Assembly (NCBI RefSeq): GCF_902686445.1
Contig: NC_062219.1
Coordinates: 109,369,160 to 109,433,159 of the forward strand
Length of the DNA stretch: 64,000 nt
Direction of reading: 5' to 3'
Origin: Sciurus carolinensis
Taxonomy: Eukaryota; Chordata; Mammalia; Rodentia; Sciuridae
Positions within the stretch are counted from its first letter, which is position 1, and each line of letters opens with the position of its first letter. A program made the position numbers and the translations under genes. This document shows positions 51,048 to 63,440 of the stretch, piece after piece. The notes under the pieces are model-generated. The model searched no databases. It had not been told where the DNA came from and saw nothing but the letters and a program-made list of their open reading frames with translations.

Positions 51048-52259
51048 TTTTTTTTTTTTTAATTGTAAACAAATGGGATACATGTTGTTTCTCTGTCTGT
51101 ACATGGCGTAAAGGCATACCATTTGTGTAATCATAAATTTACATAGGGTAATGTTGTTTGATTCATTCTGCCATTTTTTCCCTTCCCCCCCTCCCCTCCC
51201 ACCCTTCCCCTCCATCTATACAGTCCTTCCTTCCTCCATTCCTGCCCCCCTCCCTAAACCCAACTCCAACCCCAACACTAACCCTTCCCACCCCCCATTA
51301 TGTGTCATCATCCACTTATTAGTGATATCATTCTTCCTTTGGTTTTTGAGATTGGCTTATCTCACTTAGCATGATATTCTCCAGTTTCATCCATTTGCCT
51401 GCAAATGCCATAATTTTATCGTTCTTTATGGCTGAGTAATAGTCCATTGTATATATATACCACAGTTTCTTTATCCATTCATCAATTGAAGGACATCTAG
51501 GTTGGTTCCACAATCTGGCTATTGTGAACTGAGCAGCTATGAACATTGATGTGGCTGTATCTCTGTAATATGCTGATTTTAAGTCCTTTGGGTATAGGCC
51601 AAGGAGTGGGATAGCTGGGTCAAATGGTGGTTCCATTCCAAGTTTTCTAAGGAATCTCCACACTGCTTTCCAGAGTGGCTGCACTAATTTGCAGCCCCAC
51701 CAGCAATGTAAGAGTGTACCTTTCTCCCCACATCCTCGCCAACACCTGTTGTTGGTTGTATTCTTGATAATTGCCATTCTAATTGGGGTGAGATGGAATC
51801 TTAGGGTGGTTTTGATTTGCATTTCTCTTATTACTAGAGATGTTGAACATTTTTCCATATGTTTGTTGATTGCTTGTATATCTTCTTCTGTGAAGTGTCT
51901 ATTCATTTCCTTAGCCCATTTGTCAGTTGGATTATTTACATTCTTGGTGTAGAGTTTTTTGAGTTCTTTATAGATTCTGGAGATCAGCGCTCTATCTGAA
52001 GTATGATTGGCAAAGATTTTCTCCCACTCTGTAGGCTCTTTCTTTGCATTGCTGATAGTTTCCTTTGCTGAGAGAAAGCTTTTTAGTTTGAATCTATCCC
52101 AGTTATTAATTCTTGCTTTTATTTCTTGTGCTATGGGAGTCCTGTTGAGGAAGTATGCACGAAACTAAACTCAAAATGGATTAAGGATCTCGGAATCAGA
52201 CCAGAGACCTTGCATCTTATAGAAGAAAAAGTAGGTCCAGAGCTTCAACATGTCGGCTT
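51048..52259 (-). mobile_element. Young L1, 5'-truncated, with inverted 5' end
   Basis: A minus-strand frame at 51328-51906 (192 codons, no stop) is the C-terminal end of L1 ORF2 ([38 protein letters not shown]). A T-run at 51048-51060 is the poly-A tail. From about 52157 to 52259 the L1 sequence is on the opposite strand (GAAACTAAACTCAAAATGGA, GTAGGTCCAGAGCTTC). Flanking 17-bp direct repeats AGAAATCC(A/G)TTTTTCTT at 51031-51047 and 52260-52276 are the target duplication with one mismatch. This is the footprint of twin priming. Confidence 0.9.
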
Positions 52260-52423
52260 AGAAATCCGTTTTTCTTTCTCACTTCCTCTTACTTCTCAAG
52301 AGAGCATGGGTATCTGTCACTTTTCAATGGGTGATTCAGTCTTAACTATTCTCCAAACTATACCATGGCTCCTCAAATGACAAAGGCAGGTTAAATTTAG
52401 ATTTTGTTTTTCTGCATCTTTTA

Positions 52424-52478
52424 CCTCTCTCTCTCTCCCTCCCTCCCTCTCTCTCTCTCTCTCTCTAACTCTCAATCT

Positions 52479-52514
<36 letters not shown>
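52424..52514. repeat. (CT)n and (CA)n microsatellites
   Basis: CT run 52424-52466 and CA run 52481-52514, separated by 14 bp. Confidence 0.97.
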
Positions 52515-52518
<4 letters not shown>

Positions 52519-52572
52519 TATTATTAAAAGTACCTACTCGGAGTAGTATAAAATGTTTCCTCCAGTAAAACT

Positions 52573-55345
52573 ATTTTTTTATGTAATTTTCATTTGTCCT
52601 AATTAGTTATACATGATAGTAGAATGCACTTTGACACATCATACATAAATGGAGTATAATTTCTCATTCTCTTGGTTGTACATGATGTAGAATATAGGGT
52701 AATAATGTCTGATTCATTCCACTGTCCTTCCTACTTCCATACCCGCTTCCCTCCCATCATTCCCCTCTATCTAGTTCAAAGTACCTCTATTCTTTCCTAG
52801 CCCCTCCATACCTTGTTGTGAATTAGCATCCACATATCAGAGAAAACATTTGGCCTTTGGTTTTGGGGGATTGGCTTATTTTGCTTAGCATGACATTATC
52901 CAGTTCCATCCATTTACTGGCAAATGCCGTCAATTTATTCTTCTTTAAGGCTGAATAATATTCCATTGTGTATAAATACCACAATTTCTCTATCTGTTCA
53001 TCTGCTGAAGGGCACATAGGTTGCTTCTGTAGCTTAGTTATTGTGAGTTGAGCTGCTATAAAACATTGATGTGGCTGTGTCACTGTAGTATACTGATTTT
53101 AAGTCCTTTGGGTATAAACCAAGGAGTGGGATTAGACAGGAGAAAGAAATTAAAGGAATATGAATAATAGGAAAAGAAGAATTCATACTATCACTATTTG
53201 CTGATGACATGATTCCATATTTAGAAGATCCAAAAAATTCCACCAGAAAACTTCTAGAACACTTAAATGAATGCAGCAAAGTAGGAGGATATAAAATCAA
53301 TACACATAAATCAAATGTATATCTATACATAAGCTATGAATCCTCTGCTAGAGAAATTAGGAAAACTACCCCTTCATAATAGTCTCAAAAAATAAAATAA
53401 AATATTTGGGAATCAACAAGAGAGATGAAAGCCTTCTATAATAAAAACTACAGAACAATAAAGAAAGTAATTGAAGAAGACTTTAGAAGATGGAAAGATC
53501 TCACATGCTCCTGGATAGGCAGAATTAATATGGTTAAAATGGCCATACCAAAAATTTTCTACAAATTTAATGCAATTCCTATTAAAACACCAATGATGTT
53601 CTTCATAGAACTAGAAAAAGCAACCATGAAATTCATTTGGAAAATAAGAGACCCAGAATAGCCAAAGCATCCTTAGCAAGAAGAGTGAAGCAGGAGGTAT
53701 CACAATACCAGACCAAAATTATACTACAGAGCCACAGTGACAAAAATGGCATGGTATTGGCACCAAAACAGATATGTAGACCAATGGTACAGAATAGAAG
53801 ACACAGAGACAAACCCACATAAATACAGTTATCTCATACTAGACAAAGGTACCAAAAACATTCCCTAGAGAAAAGATAACCTATTCAACAAATGGTGCTG
53901 GGAAATTGGAAATCCACATGTAACAAAATGAAATTAAACCTCTATCTCTCACCCTGCATGAAGCTCAACTCAATGTGAATCGAAGACTTAGGGACTGGAA
54001 CAGAGACCCTGCACATAATAGAAGAAAAAGTAGGCCCAAATTGTCACCATATAGGCCAAGAATCTGAATTCCTTAACAAGACCCCTAAAGCGCAAGAAGT
54101 TAAATCAAGAATCAATAAATGGGATGGATTTTAACTAAAAAACTTCTTCTCAGCAAAGAAAGCAATCAATAACATGAAGAGAGAGAGCCCACAGAATGAA
54201 GAAAATCTTTACCACAGACTCCTCAGATAGAGCACTAATTTCCAGGATATATAAAGAACTCAAAAACTTAATACCAAAAAAAAAAAAAAATAACCCCCCA
54301 ATCAAAAATGGGCTAAGGAACTGAACAGACACTTCACAGAAGAACAAATACAATTGATCAACAAATGTATGAAAAACTGTTCATCATCTGTAGCGGTTAA
54401 GGAAATGCAAATCAAAACTACTCTAAGACTTAATCTCACTCCAGTCAGAATGGCAGTTATCAAGAATACAAGCAACAGGTTGGTTCCATAGTTTAGCTAT
54501 TGTGAATTGAGCTGATATAAACACTGATGTGGCTGCATCACTGTAATTTGATGATTTTAAGTCCTTTGGGTATAAACCAAGAAGTGGGATAATTAGATCG
54601 AATGGCGGTTTCATTCCAAGTTCTCTAAGGAATCTCCATACCACTTTCCATAATGGTTGCACCAGTTTGCATTCCCACCAGCAATGTATGAGTGTATCTT
54701 TTTCCCCACATCCTCACCAACATTTATTGTTGCTTGTATTCTTGATAATTGCCATTCTGACTGGGGTGAGATGAAATCTTAGAGTAATAAATGGATTTTA
54801 ACAAGTGGTAATTATGTATGATGTAATATTACTCAGTCTTGAAGAAGAATAAAATGGTATTTACTGGTAAATGGATGGAGCTGGAGAATATCATACTAAG
54901 TGAAATAAAACAATCCCCAAAAAACCAAAAACTGAATGTTTTCTCTGATGCTAATTCACAATGTGGGGAGGGTGCTAAGAAAGAATAGAGATACTTTAAA
55001 TTAGATAGAGATGAGTGAAAGGAGGGGAAGGAGTATGGGGATGGGAAGGGTAGTAGAGTGAATCAGACATTATTACCCTATGTACATATATAACTATGTG
55101 ACTGGTGGGATTCTATATCATGTATAACCAGAAAAATAAGAAATTATACTGCATTATGTATGATGTATCAAAGTGTATTCTACTGTCATGTATAACTAAT
55201 TAAAACAAATAAAAAATTTTTAAAAAGAATACAAGCAACAATAAATGTTGGCAAGGATGTGGGGAAATAGGTACACTCGAACATTGCTGGTGGGACTACA
55301 AATTGGTGGGATTGTCATGGAAATCAATATGGAGATTCCTTGGAA
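52573..55345 (-). mobile_element. L1 with inverted 5' part, interrupted by a second L1
   Basis: 52573-53137 is the ORF2 end and 3' UTR on the minus strand (frame 52823-53083 reads KLWYLYTMEYYSALKKNK). 53138-54461 and 55241-55345 are upstream ORF2 on the plus strand, including a reverse-transcriptase-region relic (ACTATTTGCTGATGACATGA). The two halves meet head to head at 53137, and their far ends adjoin in ORF2 order, consistent with twin priming. Stops throughout. The outer target duplication could not be identified. Confidence 0.75.
54478..55224 (+). mobile_element. Short L1 with inverted 5' end, nested in another L1
   Basis: Minus-strand ORF2 end (54478-54780, frame with [19 protein letters not shown]) is joined to plus-strand ORF2 terminus and 3' UTR (54785-55224) ending AATAAAAAATTTTTAAA. 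Flanked by perfect 16-bp repeats AAGAATACAAGCAACA at 54462-54477 and 55225-55240. Inserted in the plus-strand part of the surrounding L1. Confidence 0.9.
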
Positions 55346-56271
55346 AACTGAAAGGTTCTTTAATTTACATTTTACTTACTTTACCATTTGAATTTACCTT
55401 CTCTGCATTTAATAATGTGTTTGGAATGGGAACAGAATCCAAGACTCAGGTAGGTATGATTAGCTCACAAACCAGTGTTGCAGTATCCAAGGAAGAGAGA
55501 CTGCACCAATTATTTAATTTTTACAGAAAAATTAATTGCAAAATATGTGGTAGGAATGCACCATTTTTTTGTTTGCTTTACCCACTGAGTTCATCTTCAA
55601 GGCCTTTGAGTGAATCGTGCCTGCCTAAGGAATTTATAAGATGGAAATAGGAAAACAACAACAACAACAAAAAAAATCTGTTGGCCTTAATTCATAAGGT
55701 CGAGGATAAGAGTCAGAAGACTGGTTAGAAAAATCTTTAATAACATTTATAGCTGAAACTAGGTTCTCTGGGACTTTCTCTCAACCAATGGCAAATAATT
55801 AATATTGCTAAAAAAATCTCAATGATCTTCTTTGAAAACACAAAGACTAACAAATAGTGTTGCCTACAATTCCCATGCAACTACAATTTCCAATTTCCAA
55901 CTAATGTTCACTTGTGAACATTCTTAGAATCCACAGTAAATACTGATTTAAAAAAAAAAATCTTCCATGTCCAAGAGAAAATTCCACGTAATTCAATTAT
56001 CCACAAAAACAAAAACTTTGCTGCTATACTGAAGTGCACTGGACATGCACGGTGCAATTTATTCTCTTGGAAATAGCTGTGTCTGAAATAGGAATCAAAA
56101 GCTTTGGGTTATAATCCTGATTTTGTCTTTCAAAATGCATCATATTTAATGGTATTCAAACAATATTTGTTAAGCCCTTCTGATGCACTCTGTAACTGAG
56201 CCCAGAGACAGGACAAAAAAATAACTGTAGAATTTTCTATATTCAATACTATTATTTTAAAAGCTTCTGAA

Positions 56272-56653
56272 TTAGTTTGCTAAGGTCACTATAACAAAGC
56301 ACCACACAGAAGGTGACTTATACTTTCTGAGGTTACAGGTTTGAACTCAGGGTATCAGTACAGTTCGTTCCCTCAGAGAGCTTCAAGGGAGGGATCTGTC
56401 ACAGGCTTCTCTCCTTGATTATAGATGTCCATGTCTTCGCTACAGCTCTTCACATTGTCTTCCCTCTAGGTCTCTTTTATAAGGATGTCAATCATACTAG
56501 ATTAGGAACCCACTCTGCCTCAGTATGACCCCATCTTAACTTTTACATCTGCAAATGACTGCTTTTCCAAATAAGAGTACATTCTGAGGAAATGAGTATT
56601 AGGATTTTGACATCTGATTTGGGGGAGGCGGGCATATGCCTCAACCCATAACA
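56272..56653 (-). mobile_element. MaLR-like LTR, antisense (same family as 36766-37284)
   Basis: Plus-strand ends ATTAGTTTGCTAAGGTCAC and CTCAACCCATAACA are the reverse of the TGTTATGG...CTAA ends of the 36.8-kb LTR. Internal TAAGGATGTCAATCATACTA and GTACATTCTGAGGAAATG agree. Confidence 0.55.
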
Positions 56654-56879
56654 GCTTCCATTTCTCATTTATAAAAACAGGACAAAGGCATCTTCTAGCA
56701 TTTTGATGGTAGCTTTGTTTTTAGAAAATGATCATTCTTCTAGGCAATAGGTCTTCCACATTGAGTTAAGTGTTTTCAGGACCACACAGACTACTCAGGC
56801 CTCACTGATGTTTTGATTCGCTGAAGGAAGAATAGTGTTAGGCACATGGTATGGCTGGATAAGTATCTGATGACTGGCA

Positions 56880-56955
56880 AAAAAAAAAGAACGAGGAAGA
56901 GGGGAAGGAGGAGAAGAAGGAGGAGGAGGAGGAGAAGAAAGGAAAAAAGAAAAGT
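56880..56955. repeat. GGA/GAA-rich purine tract
   Basis: Imperfect GAA/GGA run. Confidence 0.9.
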
Positions 56956-57339
56956 GTCTTTCCCATAACATGATGTTGCCTCAACTTCCTATGTGATGTG
57001 AGCCGCTAACTCCTCTCCACCTGTGAAGGTGAGAGAGAATAGACAAGGCAAATACCACTCCCTCCAACTGCTGCAAATCTCAAATAGGCCCCATTAAAAT
57101 GGACTGGTACATAGCAGAGTGAGGGTGGATGTGTAAAGTCCACTTACCTTTCAAGGATGAGCTCATGTCACTGTGAAATAACTTCAACTTTGATGTGCCT
57201 CAGTTAAAGGCTCCACCGCAGGAAAACAGGTGAGCACCTTCACTTTGAGGGGTTACAGAGATTCTCTGTATGATTGTACCTTAGCCATCATTCTTGTTAC
57301 ATATCCAGGACACCAAAGACTGAGAAAAATAATGTCATC

Positions 57340-57520
57340 TGCCATTTAATGACCCCTTACTGGGTAGAGGACATTGTACATGAAAGACATTACCTTATTT
57401 AATCCTTCCCACAACTCTGTGGCATAGGCACTGATGTTGTCCCCAAATAATAGACAGGGAAACTGGAAAAGTTTCCCTGCAACCTGCTCAAGGTTCCAAA
57501 GCATGAAAAGTTAGTGCTTT
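57340..57520 (+). repeat. MIR relic
   Basis: CCTTATTTAATCCTTCCCAC, ATAGACAGGGAAACTGGAAA, TGCTCAAGGTTCCAAAGC. Confidence 0.65.
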
Positions 57521-57529
57521 ATCTAAATT

Positions 57530-58320
57530 CAGGCAGGCTTTAAAAGCTGTATAAACACCAGCCAGTTGATTTAGGGTAAGTCACAACCCTTCAGAACTTC
57601 AGTTAGTGATGTCACTTGGAGGTAATGATACCCCTCTCGCAAGCAGGTCAAGCAGAATGTATATAACACATGTAAGGTACTCAGACAGTGTCTAGATTGC
57701 ACCAGTGCAGACCTAAGGAAGCTATTTTAGTCTCCTCTCCCTGTTGTTCTTATTTACTGTATGAACACTTGTGGGAGAAAGACATGTTTCCTAACACCCC
57801 GATAAGTATGAAAAGGAGGACACAATGAGGACACTGGGAGGCCTTGAAGTTAGGATTGCAATAAGGGTCACCCAAGGAGGCTTAGCTTATCACAGTTTGG
57901 TCCACATCTTTTCAGTCAATGCAGGTCAGACTATTACCCATGCCAGAAAACTAGTCAGGGGTTATTTACAAATGGGACAACAGAAAGCCTCACTTGACTC
58001 ATAAAGGATGACATGCCTGGGCACCTTTGAAGTTCCCAAGGGAGCTCACTTCTGTGGTAATACACTAACCATTCATTGCATGAGACCAGTTAGAGAATAC
58101 CAATGCCAGCATTTTACACACACGTCACCACATCTCACCCTCACAGCAACCAGAAAACATGGGGAACATTCTCCCTATTATTAGGATACAAACCTAAGTT
58201 AGCTTGACTCATGAACCCATGATATTAAAATAGTGTGCTTACTAGGAAAAGTCTGCTTGCAAAGAAAAACAACAATTTAATATATGGTAGGCAAAGAGAA
58301 ATTTTATCATGAAAATAGCA
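57530..58320. other. Intergenic, nothing recognised
   Basis: Unique sequence between a MIR relic and an ID SINE. No gene or conserved motif seen. Confidence 0.45.
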
Positions 58321-58321
58321 C

Positions 58322-58413
58322 TTCAGGGACTGGGGATATAGCTCAATTGGTAGAGAGCTTGCCTCACAAGCACAGGCCCCAGATTCTATCCCCAGCACTG
58401 CAAAAAAAAAAAG
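58322..58413 (+). repeat. ID SINE
   Basis: GGGACTGGGGATATAGCTCA, TTGCCTCACAAGCACAGGC, CCCCAGCACTGC and an A tail. Confidence 0.9.
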
Positions 58414-58437
58414 AAAATAGCATTTTACGGGCTCTTT

Positions 58438-58850
58438 TTAAAATTTCTTTATTTTATTTGCTCTAATTAGTTGTACATGACAGCAGAATGCATTTATACA
58501 TTTTGATAGATCATACATAAATAGAGTATAATCTCCCATTTTTCTGATTGTACATATTGCAGAATCACATTGGTCATGCAGTCATACATGTAAATGAAGT
58601 AATAATGTCTGTTTCACTCTACTATCATTTCTTCCCCCGTACCCCTTCCCCTCCCTTCACTCCCCTCTACCTAATATAAAGTAACTCTATTCTTCCCTAC
58701 CCCCGCCAGCCCCATGATTCCGCAAATCAGAAAATATTTGACCCTTGGTTTTGGGGTTTGGTTTATTTCACTTAGCATGATATTCTCTAACTCCATCCAT
58801 TTACCAGGAAATGCCAGGATTTCATTCTTCTTTGAAGGTGAGTAAGGAGT
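58438..58850 (-). mobile_element. L1 3' UTR, antisense, truncated
   Basis: TTAGTTGTACATGACAGCAG, AATAATGTCTGTTTCACTC, TTTCACTTAGCATGATATTC: the same 3' end as the 51-55-kb L1s, truncated just inside ORF2. Confidence 0.85.
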
Positions 58851-58873
58851 GAGAAGTAGGATCTAGAAGGCTG

Positions 58874-58883
58874 TTTATCTATC

Positions 58884-58922
<39 letters not shown>
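58874..58922. repeat. (CTAT)n microsatellite
   Basis: About 11 tetranucleotide units. Confidence 0.97.
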
Positions 58923-59249
58923 ATTTATCTAAACTATCCATCTCTCTCTCCCCATCTTTTCCCTTAGTCCTCTCTTCCTCTCTACAAAACACCTCTCTAT
59001 ATGTCCTTAGCCCTCTTGAAGAATGGGCCTCTTCATTTTTCTGAAGTTATTTGCTACTGGTCCAACTTCTCATGAAAACTTCAAGTTCCCTGGAGTAGAA
59101 TCTTCTTAGTCCTCTTGAATCAGGTGTTTACCAATGTTTGAGCTGAGAATCAGGAAAAACAGGGCAAGCAGGGAGCATTCTGGGAATGTCAGGGCAGAAA
59201 AGAAGGGGATTGATGCTCAGGGGTAAATAAACACTAGAAAAGTTATCCT

Positions 59250-59462
59250 TAGCCGAGTGCAGTGACACACGCCTGTAATCCCAGCAACTCGGGAGGCTGA
59301 GGCACGAGGATTGTGAGTTCAAAGCCAGCCACAACAACCACCAAGTGCTAAGCAACTCAATGAGACCCCTGTGTCTAGATAAAAAACAAAACAGGACTGG
59401 GGATGTGGCTCAGTGGTCGAGTGCCCCTGAGTTCCACCCCCAGTAACCCCAAAGAAGAAAAA
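59250..59462 (+). repeat. Sciurid composite SINE, full-length
   Basis: GAGTGCAGTGACACACGCCT, GGGAGGCTGAGGCACGAGG, GACTGGGGATGTGGCTCAGT, CACCCCCAGTAACCCC and a GAAAA-rich tail. Confidence 0.9.
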
Positions 59463-60167
59463 AGAAGAAAAGAAGTTTTCCTAAATACCTATACAGCTTT
59501 CCTATTAGATATTAAAGCATTTTTTTATTTTAGAAAATCCAAACCAAACATGGCTTGTATTACCAGAAGCATGAATTGAAAAGTGTGTAATACAGATGTT
59601 TGGTACCTAAAGACACTGAGTTAGGTAGAAAAAATAAATTTAGAATGTGGAGTAGTCAGTTGAAGTAAAATATATACCAGACTAGTCTCCTAGTAGAAGC
59701 TTTAAGTGTTGTCTAAATTCTATAGCAATCTAATAGAAATAAAATGTAAGCCATACAGGTAATTTTAGACATTCTAGTAGTCACATGTTTTTGAAAGAAA
59801 AAGGGAAGAGGTAAAATTAATTTTGACAAATTTTATTTCATTTTAAAGATCTAAATCATTATCATTTAAACAAATAGGTCTTAAAAATTAAGAGGCATTT
59901 GACATGTTTTGTACTAAATCTTCAAAATCCAATATGTATTTTACATCTTAGATTGGATGTCATATTTTCATTGAAAAATCTAAACTGTATTTAAATTTTC
60001 TAAATTTCTAAATTTACAGTAGAAAAAGTGGATCCATAGGCACATTCCATTATTTTATATTATCTTTAGTTAGTTATTTCTCACTGAGTTAGTTGATGGT
60101 TCCAACTGTTCCTCCTAGTTGGACACGATCATCAGTAAAAATGTTCCTGCTGGCATTGTAGGCCCCA

Positions 60168-60199
<32 letters not shown>
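60168..60199. repeat. Poly-A run
   Basis: About 31 uninterrupted A residues, about 430 bp downstream of the ANKRD66 stop. No SINE core directly precedes it. Confidence 0.95.
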
Positions 60200-60202
<3 letters not shown>

Positions 60203-60632
60203 GGAAGCTGGGAAATACAGTTGCTCACATACTTGCTTAGTCTATGTGACAACAAATACAATTTTTTTCTAGATTGACTGAAAGGATGATGTTAGGAATT
60301 TTTTAGGGTTTTGTTTTGACTCTTTTTCTTTTCCTTCTTACCCTGGAAAAATCAAATTTCCTCAGGACAACTCTTTCTTTAATCCCTGAAATTCTATAGT
60401 GGTGTGTGGGGTGGGCAAATGAGTAATGAGAAAAAACTGCAAGCAGCTGGCCGCCTGAAGTTTGTCTCTTCCTGGTTGTTTTCGTGGACAGGTTTTAGGA
60501 GACAAGAGCTCATGAAATTTGAAATGGTCAAGAACTTCTGGTAGAAGCTGGGGTAGAATAAAATCATGTGAAGACAACACACGCCTGATAACCTCTAGAC
60601 CAAGGCAAGGGCCCAGGCCTGGGGCTCAGCCC

Positions 60633-60878
<246 letters not shown>

Positions 60879-61404
60879 TCAGCACACGGCCTGGAAGGAG
60901 ACCCAGTTTGCCTGGGTCCAAGTGCACTCTTAGGGATGTCTTAGATGCCAAAGAAACTACTTGGAAGTGAAGAAAAACAATGTGATAGAGTGAGATGTTG
61001 ATGATACAAAGACTCAAAGACAACTTGAAGAAGGAGATGCTAAATCTTATTGTGCTCACATTTCTAGAACAAACTGCCTATTGCTGGAAGGTTATTTTCC
61101 TTTGTTTAGTGTTAATTGTATTTTTTACTAATTATTAAAGCAATACACATTCATTGTTTAAAATTTAAATAATGCAAGGCACTGGGATAAATCTCTAGTA
61201 CTGAGAAAAATGAAAAATCAAAACCAAACAAAAATCTCTTAAGTCATTCAAAGTAGAGAGAAACTCCCTGCCCCCTTACTCCTCCAATCTACCCCTAGCA
61301 AGCTGGAAGTGACATTGCAATCCTCAGACTACTTAGCATCCCTCCTCTGCCTTGTCACTTTCTCTTGTTCTCTCTGTCTCCCAGAGAGGAACTTCTTTCT
61401 TGGG

Positions 61405-61613
61405 AGTTGCGGATGAGACCAGGGATTGAACCCAGGGGCTCTTAATCACGGAGCTACATCCCCAGTCCTTTTTTATATTTTATTTAGAGACAGGGTCTTC
61501 CTAAGCTGCTTAGGGTCTTGCTAAACTACTGAGATTGGCTTTGAACTCTTGATCTTCCTGCCTCATCCTCCCAAGCTGCTGCAATTATAGGTGTGGGCCA
61601 CCATGCCTGGCCA
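61405..61613 (-). repeat. Sciurid composite SINE, antisense
   Basis: GACCAGGGATTGAACCCAGG, GAGCTACATCCCCAGTCC, AGAGACAGGGTCTTCC, TATAGGTGTGGGCCACCATG. Confidence 0.9.
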
Positions 61614-63259
61614 AAGAGGGAATTTCTTGATGTCTAGTCCTATATCTGATTTATCTTTATATACCTTTTAGTGTCTAGTTCAATGACATGCACATAGTAG
61701 GGCTCACACATATTCATTGAATAAGTGGTTTGCTACTTAGCCTAAACCAGAAATTGAAGTTTTCCTCAAGGATCTCTAGGATGTTCAGAAAATTATCAAA
61801 TACTGCCTAGGTTTCTTTTAAAATTCTCTAATGTCCTTTTTCTGCATCCTCCTAGCCTGAGAGCCCACCTACTCATAGCAAGAACTGCAAAGAAATCCTT
61901 AAGTGGTCTCCTCACTTACAGTCTTAATGCCTCCAATTCTACCTCTGCAGCACCACTGCCACCTCCTCCCCTGCATAAGCAACTTTACTGAAGCACCTCT
62001 TTCCACCTATCAGTCCCCTGAGGGGTTCACACTTGTTACTTGCCTGTCTGACTATGGCCACCTACCAACCCACCCATGCACACTTATCCTCCACACCTCC
62101 CTCAGATGGATACTCTACTTAGCCAAGCATTTATCCTGCCACTACCCCTCTACCTCTTCACATACACACACAACCTATGCACACATCCAACTTGGTGGCT
62201 TCACTGCAAATCAACAGATTTTTCTCCCTCCTCCATTTGCCAGGTCTTAGTTATCTTCCCAGATCCAGAATAACTTCCCCTTAACCTAAGATTCTGTCTC
62301 TAGACCCCTTGTCAGAAGGGAAGTTCCCAAGAGATAGGATGAGTCGCACGTCATGTGTTTAATGTTCATTGTTTCTGCCTGCCCAATTTTCCTGGCAATA
62401 ACTCTCTCCCTGCTATTTGTGGGGAGCCACTACTCCTCCATCTCAGTTATGTGAGGGCCATATGTCACATTCATCCATACACTGGTCACTAAGGAGGGGC
62501 TGAGATTACTCAGAGAAAATCAGTAGAGCAGAGCCAAAGGCAGGACCCAAAGGAATTTCAGCATCTAAAAGGCATACAAGAATAACCATACAATTTGTCT
62601 TTAGAAAAAGCAAATGCAAATTACGAGAAATAATCAGAGAAGTAGAGGGAAAACTAGAAGAGAGTAGCATCAGATAAAGTAAGGGATAAAAGTTTCAGGC
62701 ATATAAAAAATGGAATTAAGTGAAGGTAAGATGTGAATCAAGAAGAAGCTATTGGCTTAGACAACAAGAATTTCATGATAACTTGGGTCAGAGCTGATTC
62801 TGTAAACAGATAGGGCAGGGGGAAGTCTGAACAGTGAGAGGTGAGAAAGTCAAAATAATTATGTAAATTAATTTTTCAGTGGCTTTGAAGTGTACAGAAG
62901 AAAAGAAACTGAAGTTGGGAGGTTCTGCCTTTTTGTTTACTTAATAAGACCTATTTGAACATGTTCACAGACTAAAAAGAAGTGAATGGAAGGAACATAA
63001 AAACCAAAAATGCAGGAGATAGAGTAAAAATGCAACAAAAAATACAGAAACAATGGCCTTCTGGAAGAGATGTAAAGGATCTACATGGAGGCATACCCCT
63101 TCTTACAGAAGGAGGTATTAGAGGCAAGAAGGAGCTGATGTGGGTGCATATAAGATCTGCAGGTCTACACTATTCTAAAAGAAATGTAAGTTTGGGTTCT
63201 TCCTTTCCCTGTAAATCTTAGCGAATAATCGAAATCTTGAGCTTCCATTACAGAATATG

Positions 63260-63440
63260 TCCATAGACATATATATATTTTCCAACCCCAATACCTAAAT
63301 ACACATAGGTATTTATTCATACAAACATACATATATACATACATGTATGTATACACACTTATACACATATGTGTATATATGCATTTATGTGGACATATTC
63401 ATATGTAAATATCAGTACACATGTGTGTATATGTGTAGGT
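63260..63440. repeat. (TACA/CATA/TATG)n low-complexity tract
   Basis: Degenerate tetranucleotide repeat with alternating purine-pyrimidine character, in the ANKRD66 intron. Confidence 0.85.

Noticed and set aside
57130..57240. Good-looking splice donors facing opposite ways (minus at 57148, plus at 57229)
   Set aside because: No matching acceptor or coding frame on either strand; consensus donors are common by chance.
60168..60199. Poly-A run as the retroposed tail of a processed gene
   Set aside because: No retrocopy or SINE core precedes it on the plus strand; treated as a simple poly-A expansion.
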